Counted from the stretch's first letter, positions 36,395 through 48,104 are shown. The stretch: DNA of 64,000 nt from Maea johnstoni (GCA_963942565.1 OZ012693.1:9568726-9632725), one strand, 5' to 3'. The notes: generated from the letters alone by a model not told the origin. Made by a program: numbers and translations.

Positions 36395-36799
36395 TCCTAT
36401 CCCCAGTGGTTACATGCTACTTTGGCACCCCCATGTGAGAGACACATGGACTAAAATACCCACCTACCTACCTTAGTTATCAGTGGAATGTCATATAGGA
36501 AACAAACAGTTATTGTTGAAGGCCTTTAAGGTATTTCAACTTACAGGTCTTTTAGTGCAACAACAGGAGGCTGCACACAAATTGGATAGAATTCTTGATG
36601 CTTCGCAGACCTTGAAAGGTTGTCTGTATGTAACATATTCCACTAACTGAGGAACTTAACGAACCCTTAACATGTCTGATAGTGCCGTATGAAGATGTTG
36701 TAGACTTATGATTTGTTTGAATGAACAGTTTTTGAAGATATGCTTTAAGTTCCGATATTGCCACGCATTATTTTCCAAATACTAAGTTTAGCACAGGCA
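36395..36799. other. unassigned DNA
   Basis: No match, no supported frame. Confidence 0.3.
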
Positions 36800-37000
36800 A
36801 AATGTTTGTGATGATAAAAATAATTGTGATAGTGATTATGATGATGATGATGATGATGATAATGATAATAATGATAATAATAGTAATAATAACAATAATA
36901 ATAATAATAATAATAATAGTATTAATAATAATAATATTAATAACAATAATATTAATAACAATGATAATAATAATGATAATAATGATAATGATTTGATATT
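36800..37000. repeat. GAT/AAT microsatellite
   Basis: ATG ATG triplets followed by AAT triplets with interruptions. Confidence 0.95.
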
Positions 37001-37212
37001 GATGATGCCTATTTTAACATGATATTGATTATCTGGCAACTATGATTATCTTTTGAATATATTAAGTCTTCTCTATGGATGATCAAGCCATGTGTATGGG
37101 ATAGATAGGCATGAGTGATAATGGATTAGACCAGTTCTGGGGTAATTACTTAATCCAGTACCCTCCCATTACACTAGCCCTGTGTTGACATAGATACTGG
37201 CATCTAATGGAA

Positions 37213-37427
37213 TTAACCCTTATGCTGGTGGTGCCTAATTTGGCCAAATTACAAAATGATACAAAAACCCTGAGAAATGGCTGAAACCGCCGCAAATGGG
37301 TTCTCATCTGAGAGTACTCCGCGAGAGCTTTCCAATAAATACCAACATGACAGGGTTTAGATGGTTTTCAAAAATCTTGTGGTCCTTGTTCTTTAGATGA
37401 AAGTAGCCTCAGCATTGGAAGGGTTAA
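37213..37427 (+). mobile_element. family D TTAA MITE
   Basis: TTAACCCTTATGCTGGTGG to TTGGAAGGGTTAA. Confidence 0.88.
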
Positions 37428-37499
37428 CTTGTAGGAGAGACTGCTTGACCCTGATTAAGCAGTGAAGTGATTACTGCTGGGTCACGGTGGGTTGAAATA

Positions 37500-37680
37500 T
37501 TAATTGAAGTCATGTGCTTGAATCTGCAGTACAGGCATGTAATTCCTGCACCAATTGATCGAACGTCTGCCAGTGCCTGGTCATAGAAACATCAATGAAT
37601 AACTTAGGCATGCCGCCGTGTTTTATGCTCGGGCTGCCCACGCATTTAGTGCAGGAATTAAATGTTGACACTGTGACAGA
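37500..37680. other. unique patch with spaced inverted 12-mers
   Basis: TAATTCCTGCAC (37540-37551) and its exact reverse complement GTGCAGGAATTA (37649-37660), 97 bp apart. Between them lie TGATCGAACG and CATCAATGAATAA. No repeat match; possible regulatory DNA or ends of a small unknown element. Confidence 0.3.
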
Positions 37681-37802
37681 CAGTTAAGGTTTAAAAGATT
37701 GCCCATTTTAAATATCTAGCTATTAAAAGCCTCAGTCTGTCGTACTTAAATGAGGCTATTATTTAGATATAGTATTTTCAATGAAGTGATAATCTAATTT
37801 AA

Positions 37803-37896
37803 TTATTGGTTTAAAATGACATTTTTTAAAATTTGGGTGTCGTGAGGGTTTCGGTGTCCAATGAACACCCAGACATTCTGCTGGCTAAGACTATGG
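37803..37896 (+). mobile_element. family B 3' fragment
   Basis: TTAAAATTTGGGTGTCGTGAGG through CTGCTGGCTAAGACTATG. Confidence 0.65.
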
Positions 37897-38355
37897 GAGG
37901 AAAAAATTTAACAAGAACCAAAACAAAAATTCTCTTACAAATATTTCCGCATAATTTGTTAATGGTTTATCCAAATGTATTTCCAAATATCTGGAATAAA
38001 AATAGTTATTTTAAATTACATTATGATTATTATCACACCTAATAATTTCCAAAGCATCCTACTTTCATCAAGCTGCCACTTGTCAGGAGCTGATAGATCT
38101 CCAGGCAGGAAAAGGTCGAAGGGGCCACTTGAGAAGTTTACAGTAGATGATGTATGTGTGTCAAAGGTCAGAGGTCGGCTGGGAGGTCAAGTGGTGAGGA
38201 TTACTTGTTAATGAGTTCATGGTTGTAAGTGATTTTAATGGCCATAGTGTACCTTATTTAGCCCCTGGCAGTATGTAGTAGATTGAATTAAATTTCTTCA
38301 TTCCCATATTCTTATTAGCCTAGCAACTAGGCTTTACTGTGCGTTTCCTGAATAC
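37897..38355. other. unassigned DNA
   Basis: No match. Confidence 0.3.
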
Positions 38356-38596
38356 CTGTTAGGCCTATAAAAGATTTGTTTGTTTCCTATTACGGTCCAT
38401 AAAAATAGGGTAGTTTGGTAGGTATTTATTTTTTGAGGGGGAATATATATTCTTAAATGTGAGTTTCATGCATGTTCAATATTGATTAGGAGTGGAAGGA
38501 GGGAATTCTTTTTAGGATAGGGCTTTTTATTTGAGTAAAAAACTGTTAGGGTCGGGTTACAGGAAACAAATAACATTTTTAGGCATTTTATTTGAA
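38356..38596 (-). mobile_element. family K MITE
   Basis: TTAGGCCTATAAAAG ... TTTGTTTCCTATTACGGTCC at one side and GGGTTACAGGAAACAAATAA ... TTTTTAGGC at the other: inverted ends with the same interior as 29911. Confidence 0.75.
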
Positions 38597-38650
38597 TTAA
38601 TGCTCACACCTTCATATAGGCATGTTGCCTGCTCCTTTATATTAAATACA

Positions 38651-38681
38651 ATCAAAAGTGGATAAACAATCCACTTTTGAT
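38651..38681. repeat. 13-bp perfect hairpin
   Basis: ATCAAAAGTGGAT, 5-nt loop, ATCCACTTTTGAT. Not followed by a gene. Confidence 0.85.
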
Positions 38682-38723
38682 ACAATACATTTGGCACACA
38701 ACAGGTTTGTTATACATTGACCA

Positions 38724-38907
38724 CAGGGTTCGACTTTCCCAGGGGCCCGGGGGCATATGCCCCTAGATTTTAATGTGGGCCCCTAGATTTTTCAGTCTAG
38801 GGGCCCAAAATAGTATGAAACACTACCAGAAATCCTGATTTTGACCACTAGTTTTTATCGAAAGACCTTTTCGGGCCCCTAGCCTGATATCTAAGTGTCA
38901 GACCCTG
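38724..38907 (+). mobile_element. family M MITE with 5-bp duplication
   Basis: CAGGGTTCGACTTTCCC to CTAAGTGTCAGACCCTG. Perfect GACCA on both sides (38719-38723, 38908-38912). Confidence 0.8.
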
Positions 38908-39001
38908 GACCACCCACTCTAGTATATATCCCAGTGCCATCTACCTGGGCATTCTATGATGTCTGACTCTGGCATCAAAAGCAGGCATCATCGTAGATTT
39001 T

Positions 39002-39127
39002 GCTGTGGGCCCCTAGATTTTTCAGACTAGGTACCCACAATAGCATTGTATATTAACCAGAAATCCTGCTTTTGACCACTATTTTTTATCAAAAGACTTT
39101 TCGGGCCGCTAGCCTAAAATCTCAGTA
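39002..39127 (+). mobile_element. family M partial second copy
   Basis: GTGGGCCCCTAGATTTTTCAG through CGGGCCGCTAGCCTAAAATC repeats the second half of the copy at 38724. Confidence 0.65.
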
Positions 39128-39397
39128 ATGAAGCCTTTCTTTTTCTACTTTTTTGTCCATGATAGATCTGTAAGATTTTACAGATACGAAAAAACGAAAT
39201 TGGTTCTACTTCCAAGATTTTGTTTGACCCAAACAGTTGTCCACTATATACTAAATTAGTATAAAAACACATTTCACATTCATGACATTACTCTAAGCAA
39301 ACATTTCACTCGATCCTACTTTGCCATCGTGCCAGTAAAAGAGTAGGGCAGACATATTGATTGGATCGCTGCAGAAGTAGTAGCATGTGTGGCCGTA

Positions 39398-39613
39398 TCA
39401 ACCCTTCCAATGCTGAGGCTATTTTCGTCCAAGGCACAAGAACACAAAGATTTTGAAAAACCATCTTAACCCTTGTCATGTTGATATTCATTGTATAGCT
39501 CTCGCTGAGTACTCTCAGTTGAGTACCCATTTTGCAGGGTTTCATTCATTTGTCAGGTTTTTTTTGCATAATTTTGCATTGGCCAAATAAGCCACCACCA
39601 ACATAAAGGTTAA
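39398..39613 (-). mobile_element. family D TTAA MITE
   Basis: TCAACCCTTCCAATGCTGAGG to ACATAAAGGTTAA. Confidence 0.85.
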
Positions 39614-39725
39614 AGGGCATGGCAATGGTGACTGTGAAATTGAGTTGATCTCACATACCTTTACTTCTCCATCTCATTCCAACATGTCCTGATGGGGAGA
39701 GCTCTGCACAGTGCCAATGGCTACA

Positions 39726-39933
39726 TTAACCCTTATGCTGCTGGTAGCTAATTTGGCCATACAGATGATGCAAAAACATGAAAAATGACTGAAAGCCTGG
39801 CACATGGGTACTCATCTGAGAGTACTCAGCAAGAGTTATCCAATGAATACCAACATGACAGGGTTTAGATGGTTTCCAAAAATCTTTACATCCTTGTACT
39901 TCGTACAAAGTAGCCTCAGCATTGGAAGAGTAA
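39726..39933 (+). mobile_element. family D TTAA MITE
   Basis: TTAACCCTTATGCTGCTGG to CATTGGAAGAGTAA. Opposite orientation to the copy 113 bp upstream. Confidence 0.85.
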
Positions 39934-40254
39934 AGGAAGACTCCTAATGATATATAAAGTGGTACTTTTGGGGGAAAGGTTAGATATTGATAGAGCTTCT
40001 TATTTTGTGTAAATCTAACGTTCATTTTCCATACTAGATATGGGAAGTTGGGGTCTGTTTACATAGTATGCTATTGTTTGTAGGGACACTTTAAAAATAC
40101 CCCTTTCATCCAAATCCATCATGTCTTGATGAGGGGGCACGGCGATTTGGTGGAGTGTAGGAGGGGTTGTCTACAAGCCAGGTGCTTGCTTCTTATAGTG
40201 ACTACTCCTAACAGTTGAGATAAGGGTTTGATGCCATGCATTTATGGTTCAATG

Positions 40255-40411
40255 CATAGTCTTATCCAGAAGGGGATCTGGGCATCATTTGGACACCCAA
40301 ACATTCAAATATCACCCCTGTGAGTAATTTCTTAAAATGTCAATTTCAAGCATATAATGGAAGCTTTTCCAATTTTGGCCACCCAGTTTCCAAATCTTGG
40401 CTTAGACCCTG
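40255..40411 (-). mobile_element. family B hAT-like MITE, short form with perfect TSD
   Basis: CATAGTCTTATCCAG to TTGGCTTAGACCCTG, flanked by GTTCAATG on both sides (40247-40254, 40412-40419). 157 bp, internally deleted but with both ends retained. Confidence 0.9.
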
Positions 40412-40419
40412 GTTCAATG

Positions 40420-41160
40420 CTCTGGTATTTCAGCTGGTTTTTACTGAGACTGGTTGCAGACACTGAGAAATGTCATGTGGTCTCTAGGGATATAACTATA
40501 TTGATCTTCCTAAAGCTTGTGCTAGTGGATAAGTCTGTATTGACATTGTTTCACCCAAATATCACTTGGTAATGTGGCCAGGGTTTGAAATGGAATATTT
40601 AAGCCTGTATTCATTGAATAATCATTGATGATCCGAAAATATTGAATGTAAGCAGTTAAATGTTCCACAAGATGGAAAAAGGATGTGTACAGTTTGGAAT
40701 GATTAAGTGTCTGTTGTTTTGTAATCTCTGTATTGTTCAATCACTTCAGTGTATGGAATTGTTCCTGAAACAGCTTTCAGTAAACAGTGCTTGAATGAAT
40801 ATAATCAACATAGCACATAACTTAGCAAATAGCAATACAGATAAATATGGGTGTCTTTCAAAAAACAGGAAACTGTCGAACATCTTCATGTTAGTACAAA
40901 TTGCAAAATTATGTGGTAAAAAGTTATATGAACAAGTGAAATATGAAAAGGGTACTTTGCCATCCTACACCCATACTAAAAAAGAGAATATAATTGGAAC
41001 CTTATAGTTATTGATCCTCAGATCCTCAGCTGGCCACTCTAACATATCCCAGCGCCATCTATTAAATATTAGATATGAGTTGACGTAACTGAAACTGGCC
41101 TAGCTGGCAGGCAGGCCTCATAGTACCATGTGTAACATGAGTTGGCTTTGTTGTAATCAA
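40420..41160. other. unassigned DNA
   Basis: AT-rich. No match except an AGCGCCATCTA word at 41051. Confidence 0.3.
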
Positions 41161-41164
41161 TGAT

Positions 41165-41255
41165 TTCTTACGTTTCTTTCTCTTTCTTTTTTCAGGTGAG
41201 TATACTGTTGCTGCTATCATGTTGATCTGTTAACAGGCATAGAAAAACTGTGAGT
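41165..41255 (+). promoter_or_regulatory. candidate recursive splice site with RS-exon
   Basis: A long pyrimidine tract TTTCTTTCTCTTTCTTTT leads to TTCAG (ending 41195) directly followed by GTGAGT (41196-41201). A second GTGAGT at 41250-41255 bounds a 54-nt potential exon (41196-41249). Same layout and strand as the site at 16513, and both exons share TTGCTG and CTGTT words. No transcript evidence. Confidence 0.5.
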
Positions 41256-41346
41256 ATAAATAAACAGTGTTAAGTGCAGTCAGACGGTGAGTAGAACTGA
41301 TCCCGCGTCTTCTCCCATTAGTTGCTGCAGCAGGCCAAAACAGGAT

Positions 41347-41512
41347 CAGGGCTCGAAATTAAGATTTTTTTCCACGGAGCCCATAGGCATCTTCAAAAGC
41401 CACTTACAGGTGTTGTGTATAGAAACCAGTACATTTTTTGGGCTCCCTGCAGAAATTTGAGGGAGCCGCTGGAGAATTCAATGTAGCCTGTATGCTCTGA
41501 TTTCAAGCCCTA
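41347..41512 (+). mobile_element. family E MITE, full length
   Basis: CAGGGCTCGAAATTAAG to GATTTCAAGCCCTA. Flanks AGGAT and AGAAT (4 of 5) suggest a 5-bp duplication. Confidence 0.8.
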
Positions 41513-41544
41513 AGAATCATCTATTTTTCCATCTCAATGACCGA

Positions 41545-41743
41545 TCAACCCTTCCAATGCTGAGGCTACGGTCGGATGCAAAGATGTCTTAAAACCATTT
41601 TACCCCTGTCATGTTGGTATTCATTGAAAAGCTCTCACTGAGCACTCTCAGATGAGTACACATGTTCCAGGGTTTCAGCCATTTTGGGGGTTATTGCATC
41701 TTTTTGCATTGGCCAAATTAGCTACCGGCAACATAAGGGTTAA
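41545..41743 (-). mobile_element. family D TTAA MITE
   Basis: TCAACCCTTCCAATGCTGAGG to GCAACATAAGGGTTAA. Confidence 0.85.
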
Positions 41744-41952
41744 ACATTCAGAATTCAATCGATCAAAATCAATTAGGGTTTTTATGGCAACGGCAACAAG
41801 TAAGCATTTTGAAAAAAAAAACAAGAACAAGAAAACGCGAACATACACTTTTTCAATCAAAACGTAACTCATGAAAGCCTCAAATAATTGTACAATTCAA
41901 ATAAATGTACATGAGAGGATTATGTAGACGTATGGAATAGTATGGATGATAG

Positions 41953-42103
41953 AGGTTCTTGGAAGCGTGTGCTAGAGAATGATATTTCTTACATGAGGGG
42001 ACAGAATTTTCATCTTGGAACGAGCCTCTAGCGAGTTCCAAGATGAAACTTCTGTCTCCGAGTGTAAGAAATATCATACTCTAGCACACAAGTTCAAGAA
42101 CCT
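41953..42103. repeat. long imperfect hairpin (about 70-bp arms)
   Basis: Left arm AGGTTCTTGGAAGCGTGTGC ... TTTCATCTTGGAAC pairs with the right arm GTTCCAAGATGAAA ... GCACACAAGTTCAAGAACCT around a loop of about a dozen bases. The arms have scattered mismatches. It could be a fold-back MITE or a hairpin RNA source; no other copy is seen here. Confidence 0.85.
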
Positions 42104-42751
42104 ATTTCTGCCATGTCCCATAGATAAATAAATGGTAAATAATCGGGGAAGCTTCAAATATAATGAGCGTGCCTGAGCACGTGCCTGGCATTTCTAGGTC
42201 ATGTTGCTAAGCAACAAACGTGGTGCATTGTTTCATATATGGCAATCTTTACCAAATATGGTAATAAAATCATTCCAAATGCCTATTGGGAATGGCCATT
42301 GGGAATCGAATTTCTTCAATGGGTATTTCAGCCCCATAGTGGTAGAAAGACATTTCTTATATGATTTGTTGTAGGGGAGAACTGAGAAGGATAATCAGAT
42401 TGCGCAATCAGGAATTTTATCACAAATGCATTTGAGTAATGCTGTCAGCTTTAAAAGTAAATCATTAGATATGATGGTTGTTGTAAATTGGGAAATTTCA
42501 TGTCATACTTCGTTATGATTACCTTCAATCTCTATCTTATTGATATATTTCATTGATGTATAAACTGTCATTTACCAATTATACATGATTGATAGTGTAC
42601 ATCATAATAGGACAGATTGCCCTTTCCTTCCCAAGGAATGTGGAATGATGGACTATTTTGTGTGTGTTTTGAACTTTTGACCGTAGCATCACGCCATTAG
42701 TGTGTTTCCTATTACCAGGATGTGCCGTTGTCCTCAGTGAAAAAATGAGCT
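42104..42751. other. unassigned DNA with an X-box-like motif
   Basis: No repeat match. Contains the RFX-type word at 42203. Confidence 0.3.
42203..42215. promoter_or_regulatory. X-box-like RFX motif
   Basis: GTTGCTAAGCAAC, two inverted half-sites AGCAAC and GTTGCT around one base. Fits the relaxed RFX consensus except one position. Function unproven. Confidence 0.3.
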
Positions 42752-43525
42752 GATTTCCCTCCGCACAGATTACAGTGCAATGCTAGTAGTGATGATGTAC
42801 GCCTGAGAGAGATTGATTTACTTGTCATTGTGCTGTGTGCTATATATATATAGTACTGGGGTTGAAATTAACCCTTGTGAGATCAAATTGTCAATTGCCT
42901 AATTTTCAAATTTACAGTTAAATGCTAGTAGTGATGATCAGATGTACCCCTGAGAGTGCTTGATTTACTTGTCATTGTGTTGTGTGCTATATAGTACTGG
43001 GGTTGAAATTAAGATATCCTCCTCTCTACTGTAGATTTCACATAAACTTGGGACAGGGCTCGAAACTAAGATCTCATCATGGTGAATTCCCTCACAGGTT
43101 ACAGTGCAATGCTAGTAGTGATGATGTACGTCTGAGAGAGATTGATTTACTTGTCATTGTGTTGTGTGCTATATAGCACAGGGGTTGAAATTAAGATTTC
43201 CTCCTCTCTACTGTAGGTTTCACATAAACTTGGGGCAGGGCTCGAAACTAAGGTTTCCTCATCATGTAGATTTCCCTCACAGATTACAGTGCATTTGCTA
43301 GTAGTGATTGATTTACTTGTCATTGTGCTGTGTGCTATATATTAATATTAAGATTTCCTCCTCCTCTACAGTAGATTTCACATAGACTTGGGGGAGGGCT
43401 CAAAACTAAGGTTTCCATATCATGTTGATTTCTCTCACAGATTACAATGCAATGTTAGTAGTGATGATGTACGCATGAGAGTGATTGATTTACTTGAAAT
43501 TAATCTTTGTGAGTCCAAATTGCCA
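42752..43525 (+). repeat. irregular 155-185-bp tandem array
   Basis: Five units begin with CACAGATTACAGTGCAATG or a variant (42768, 42911, 43094, 43277, 43437), then GCTAGTAGTGATGATGTACG, TTGATTTACTTGTCATTGTG and a TATATAGTACTGGGGTTGAAATT-type end (shown in parts). Units 2-4 also carry GGGCTCGAAACTAAG, the end of family E, so an E terminus was amplified with the array. Confidence 0.85.
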
Positions 43526-43698
43526 ATTGCCTAATTTTCAAGCTATATAAGGGGTCTTTTAGATTGGCAAGATCTTTGGGACAGGGCACGCAAATAAAAT
43601 GTCTTTATCAAGGTGATGTACTATACATAAAGATTTCCTCATTCGAAATTCAATAATTGCGATGTAAGTCCAGCTTCTCATAATAAATGTACATGTAC

Positions 43699-43995
43699 AG
43701 GGACAAACTAGCTCAGTCGGTTGGGTGTCAGACTAGTAATCAGTAGGTCGCTGGTTCAATTCCCGGCCGGCCGGGGCACTTCGGTCTGTCCTTGGGCAAG
43801 ACAGTTTATTCCATATTGCTTCAGTCTACCTAGCATAAATAAGGCAGTGCTTAGTGCTTGTGCACTATATACTGCCAGTTGCTCTGGAATATCCCCCGGG
43901 GGATTGAAATGGTTTCCGTGTGTACAAGCCTGCTAGGGGAGGAAGGTTGTGTGAGCGCTTCGGTGGATTTAAGCCTATAAACCGAATACCTTTAT
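43699..43995 (+). mobile_element. tRNA-derived SINE
   Basis: The head has Pol III promoter boxes in the right order and spacing: box A TAGCTCAGTCGG (43709-43720) and box B GGTTCAATTCC (43753-43763), within a tRNA-like GACTAGTAATC anticodon region. The body has CCTTGGGCAAGACAG, a word shared by many animal SINE central domains, and the 3' part has GAGCGCTTCGG ... CTATAAACCGAATACC, typical of LINE-like SINE tails. The only SINE seen in the window. It is mobilised by a LINE partner in trans. Confidence 0.8.
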
Positions 43996-44588
43996 GTATA
44001 TAAGCCTTGGTCATGGTAGGAAGAGAGTTAGGGTTCAGAGTGTTCCTGTGAAGTGGGTATTGTATTATTAGTCAGTCTATGAGTGTATTTTGTAATAACC
44101 TCCATTGCTATTGATATGAATCATCACGATCACAAGTCCTCAGTCAATATGTGGCAGTGTTTGCTTTAGTCTCTCTCTACCAGCTGACCCCCGCCAGCCA
44201 GACTGGACATGTATGCAGCAGCCACCACTCCAGCCTAGCCCTAAACCAAGCTGATATGTTATATTAACAAAGCAACAATATTATAATATTTCACTTCTTG
44301 AATAACTTACCTAAAATGTAAACCAACTCTGAGATTTCTACCCTTATTGAGTTTTATTGGCTTATCAGGTGGATAGCGTGGGGCTGAAATCTTTTGAGAA
44401 TGAACTGATACAGCTCTGGTTCTGATACGGCTCTTATACCGTTACTCAGAAAACAATACAGCATTTTTAATCTACATGTATATTGATACAGGTACTTTCA
44501 CAAAGTGAGAAGTTACACCCTCTCGTACAGTTGATACCGGTGCAGCAGTGGTGCTCAACCTTTATTTACCATGATACATAGTATAACC
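43996..44588. other. unassigned DNA
   Basis: No match or gene. Confidence 0.3.
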
Positions 44589-44806
44589 TAGCCTAGCTAC
44601 AAGGCTCTATTATGATTTTACTTTATTATATATAAATGCCTGCACCTATACTACATAGGGACTTGTGGCCTACTGTTTGCCATTTAGTTCACACAATTGC
44701 CATGCGAGGGGGTTTACTGTTAATATTTCCAACTACCCTCCTAGCATACCGCGGTGCCATCTATCCACAAGGGATGACATTTAAATATGGCCTGGGAGGC
44801 AGGCTA
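44589..44806 (-). mobile_element. family C Mutator-like MITE, full length
   Basis: TAGCCTAGCTACAAGGC to GGGAGGCAGGCTA. Flanks AGTATAACC and ATTGTAACC (7 of 9). Confidence 0.88.
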
Positions 44807-44887
44807 ATTGTAACCCAGTCATGCCTGGAGATCTCTTATGACAATTTTTGTTTGGGGTTACATTTGAATGTAATTTGAAATCAATGG

Positions 44888-45007
44888 GCCATTTAGTTTA
44901 CATAAATGCCACACAAGGGGGTTGTACTGGCAGTAACACTCCTAGTATACCACAGTGCCATCTATCCACAATGGATAACATCTAAATATGGCCTGGGAGG
45001 CAGGCTC
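44888..45007 (-). mobile_element. family C MITE, partial
   Basis: GGCCATTTAGTTTACATAAATG through GGGAGGCAGGCT: the 5' half of C in reverse. Confidence 0.75.
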
Positions 45008-45270
45008 TAGTGATCTAAACATTTCAAATACTGATCATTTATAAACATCCATCAGCAGCAGCCACAGAATCATAAATGACAAGCATGGGAGATTGAGTGA
45101 TTGGATGAACATTGTACGTAATACTGCGCTCTGCATATAAATCCTGTGGTAATTATTTGCAGAGTGAGGAGAAAACAGGTCAGCACCATGCACGTAGCTC
45201 TGTACTGACTGTAGCATGCTGTAGGCCAGGTGACTCACAGTCAGAGTAGTAGGCCTGCCTCCCAATCACC

Positions 45271-45271
<1 letters not shown>

Positions 45272-45319
<48 letters not shown>

Positions 45320-45324
45320 AGGGA

Positions 45325-45392
<68 letters not shown>

Positions 45393-45425
45393 GACAGACA
45401 GACAAAGACAGATAGAGAGGGAGAG
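45272..45425. repeat. GA / GAGAGG / CAGA compound microsatellite
   Basis: (GA)n, then GGGAGA units, then (CAGA)n. Confidence 0.95.
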
Positions 45426-46237
45426 CGAGAGTCTGTATTTAATGGCAAATTTGTGTCTTCAATGAGAGAGAGAGAGAGGGAAAGTGAGAAAAATATTTGG
45501 TATGAATATAGTTCCTAGGAGTCTCATCACTCAAGACAAATTATGTATACCTTAGCACCTTAACCCAGCAATGAACCTAGCCGACAGCCCCTGAACTCCA
45601 CCATACCCCTCCACTCTCACAGACACATGCTTCCACTTCTTACTGACCCCTCACTCATCATCATCTCCACATGTAGCCTAGCTACCAGGCTCTTCTGTGT
45701 TTTACCCATGAAAATCACAATTACATACATACAAATATTTCGGTCAGAATTTTCCAAAAATTTCAATTCATGGCAAATATTTTATAATTGTCACTTCAAT
45801 GTAAATGCTTGGATTGTGTGTGTATGTGTGTGTGTGGGTTTGGGTGTGTGTGTGTGTGTATATCTCTATATACTATATGCACACACCTAGCTGCTAGCTG
45901 GCTGTGGTGGCTGGTTTTCAATTGCCTCAGGCTTGTATCTCTGTTCTAGCTATTCTTCCAAGCATGAGTTCATTTTCAGAATGTAAACATAAACATAATT
46001 TAACCCTTTCCCATTCAAAGATATCAGAAAATTCTGGAGCTCATATATTTTGTAAGTTATAACTTACCAAATGTACTTATTCTTTTTGTGTGCTCTAAAT
46101 TTCTCCTTATATGCAAATGATTTACTGACTTATACCTGGCAGACATATTGATTGGGAAATGATTTATAAGCAAGTAATTGTTATCATCAAAAGATTGATA
46201 TTTATATCATAATACTAGATTTTAGCTGAGTCCTAAA
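45426..46237. other. unassigned DNA with a short (GT)n
   Basis: GT-rich tract at about 45818-45860. No gene. Confidence 0.35.
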
Positions 46238-46420
46238 TCATAAACCTGAAGGTCGGTATTGCAGCAAATATTTTTTATTTATTTCTATTTTTTTTCATTT
46301 TCTATTTATGGATATGTTCCTCATAAATCTGGAGGTTGATATTGCAGCAAATATTTTCATCTATTTCTATTTTTACTTTTTCATTTTTATTTTTATTTCG
46401 TATTTATGGATATATTCCTT
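46238..46420 (+). repeat. tandem duplication of about 85 bp
   Basis: CATAAACCTGAAGGTCGGTATTG and CATAAATCTGGAGGTTGATATTG each precede GCAGCAAATATTTT, a T-rich tract and TATTTATGGATAT. Confidence 0.8.
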
Positions 46421-46429
46421 AGTAATAAA

Positions 46430-46640
46430 AATGACATTCATCAATTATGTGCATCAGATCCAAGAACCTTATCAATCTATCACTCAGACTGGTTGCCCTG
46501 CTTTAATTGATGCAATCGCTCAGACCTGTCAATCATGGTATTGAATGCTATAAATTGATATCATATGGGAGACGAGAGACGAGAGACATCCAGGAATTAA
46601 TCACCAGCATGTCATCCCATTTCCTGACCACGATTGTCTG
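46430..46640. other. unique patch with a PBX/MEIS-type decamer
   Basis: Non-repetitive. CTGTCAATCA at 46526-46535 is the exact reverse complement of the PBX-PREP/MEIS decamer TGATTGACAG. TTAATTGATGCAATCG and GGAATTAATCACC lie nearby. Regulatory role inferred. Confidence 0.35.
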
Positions 46641-47011
46641 CCGGAAAACCTGCTTGGAAATGTTTTAGAAATTGGTATATACAGGCTTAATCAGGACCTA
46701 ATTTCATGTCTTCATGGTTTTGGGGTATAATTTGGACACTCTCATCCTTGGAGAACACACATTGGGACTGAAAGCCATGATTTCCGGGATCAATTGGACA
46801 CCTAAATAAAAAAGGAAAAACAGTGGGTTACCAAATTCTTTTAGCAGAATTTTTGTTGATATTTTTCAAATTCAAACATTATGTAAATGTTTCTCTTATT
46901 ATGCAAGGACATGCCGTAAAATATGAATTCAATGGATATAAGCTTTTCCATATTATATGAATATTTTTGTGTCCTCATGAACCATTGTCTATTTTGATAT
47001 ACCAATTTTAG

Positions 47012-47024
47012 GGGAGAGAGAGAG

Positions 47025-47120
<96 letters not shown>

Positions 47121-47150
47121 AGAGAGAGAGAAAGAGAGAGAGAGACAGAG
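47012..47150. repeat. (GA)n microsatellite
   Basis: GA dinucleotides with a few single interruptions. Confidence 0.97.
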
Positions 47151-47159
47151 ACAGAGAGA

Positions 47160-47628
47160 TGCATGGTGGAGTTAGGGTAGAAAACTGAAAATGAAACAAC
47201 CTAGATTTAGCATTGGTGTAGTTGTGTCCCCTCCCCCACTAGATGCCTAAAGAGTGATTTCAGTGTATCAAGTATCCAGATGATTCACCATGTAACATGC
47301 ACATCCACTCTCCTCCTTCAACACAGTGCTACTGGATACAGTATAGTGATATGCCTATACTATAGGTAGACTGTGCATAGCAGCAGCAGGGAAATATAGC
47401 ACCCCTTTGTGAAGAGCAGTATCAAGTCTCCTATTGACATTGGAGTAGACATGTTGAGAAGTGGGTAGGTTTCCCACAGCCCAGCCATCCATCAGGCCTG
47501 ACATGTACACCTAAACATCCCCTGCTTCAGCTCCTATGATCCTTCCCCCTCCCCCCTCTCATCCTACACTTCAAGGGGACTCATTTTACACAGTAGAAGA
47601 CACACTATAGCTGAGATTGTATGATGAG
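47160..47628. other. unassigned DNA
   Basis: No match. Confidence 0.3.
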
Positions 47629-47816
47629 TAGCCTGGTTCTCAGGCTGAGTTAGGTACGATGCCTCGACTACTTTATGTACTGGGTGTTAAGTTGGTTTGA
47701 TTCAAACTATAGATGACAGCACAGTGTAATGAGTCGCAGTTTGAAACTATTACAAAAGACAGCCCGAGGGTGTCCCCCTTGAGGATTAATTCAGAACTAA
47801 ACCTATAGTGAAATCA
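47629..47816 (+). mobile_element. family F MITE
   Basis: TAGCCTGGTTCTCAGGCTG start. It matches the reverse of 52843-53032 through GTTTGAAACT, AGGATTAATTCAGAACTAAACC and AGTGAAATCA. Confidence 0.75.
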
Positions 47817-48104
47817 ACTCAGAGTAGAATAGTGAGTAAAGAGCCAGACAACAATTTAAATAATGCCTGTCCTTATATATGAAAATAATTTATGGTCAGT
47901 TGTGAAACTCCAGCTGAAACCGATGTTGTTCAGCTTTCTTGACCTGTCCAGTCCATTGCCAAGGTCAAGGTCGACATTGAGGTCAAGGTCACTGCACTGT
48001 AATGCAATTTCACACTGTGCAGTGGTCAAGTCAGGACTGATTATGGTCACTGTCCTGGTCAGTGGATCCAGGTCAAGCAAGGGCAACCTTACTTCAATTA
48101 AGGT

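Noticed and set aside
43699-43775. Functional tRNA gene
   Set aside because: Pol III boxes are present, but stems pair poorly and the sequence continues into a SINE body.
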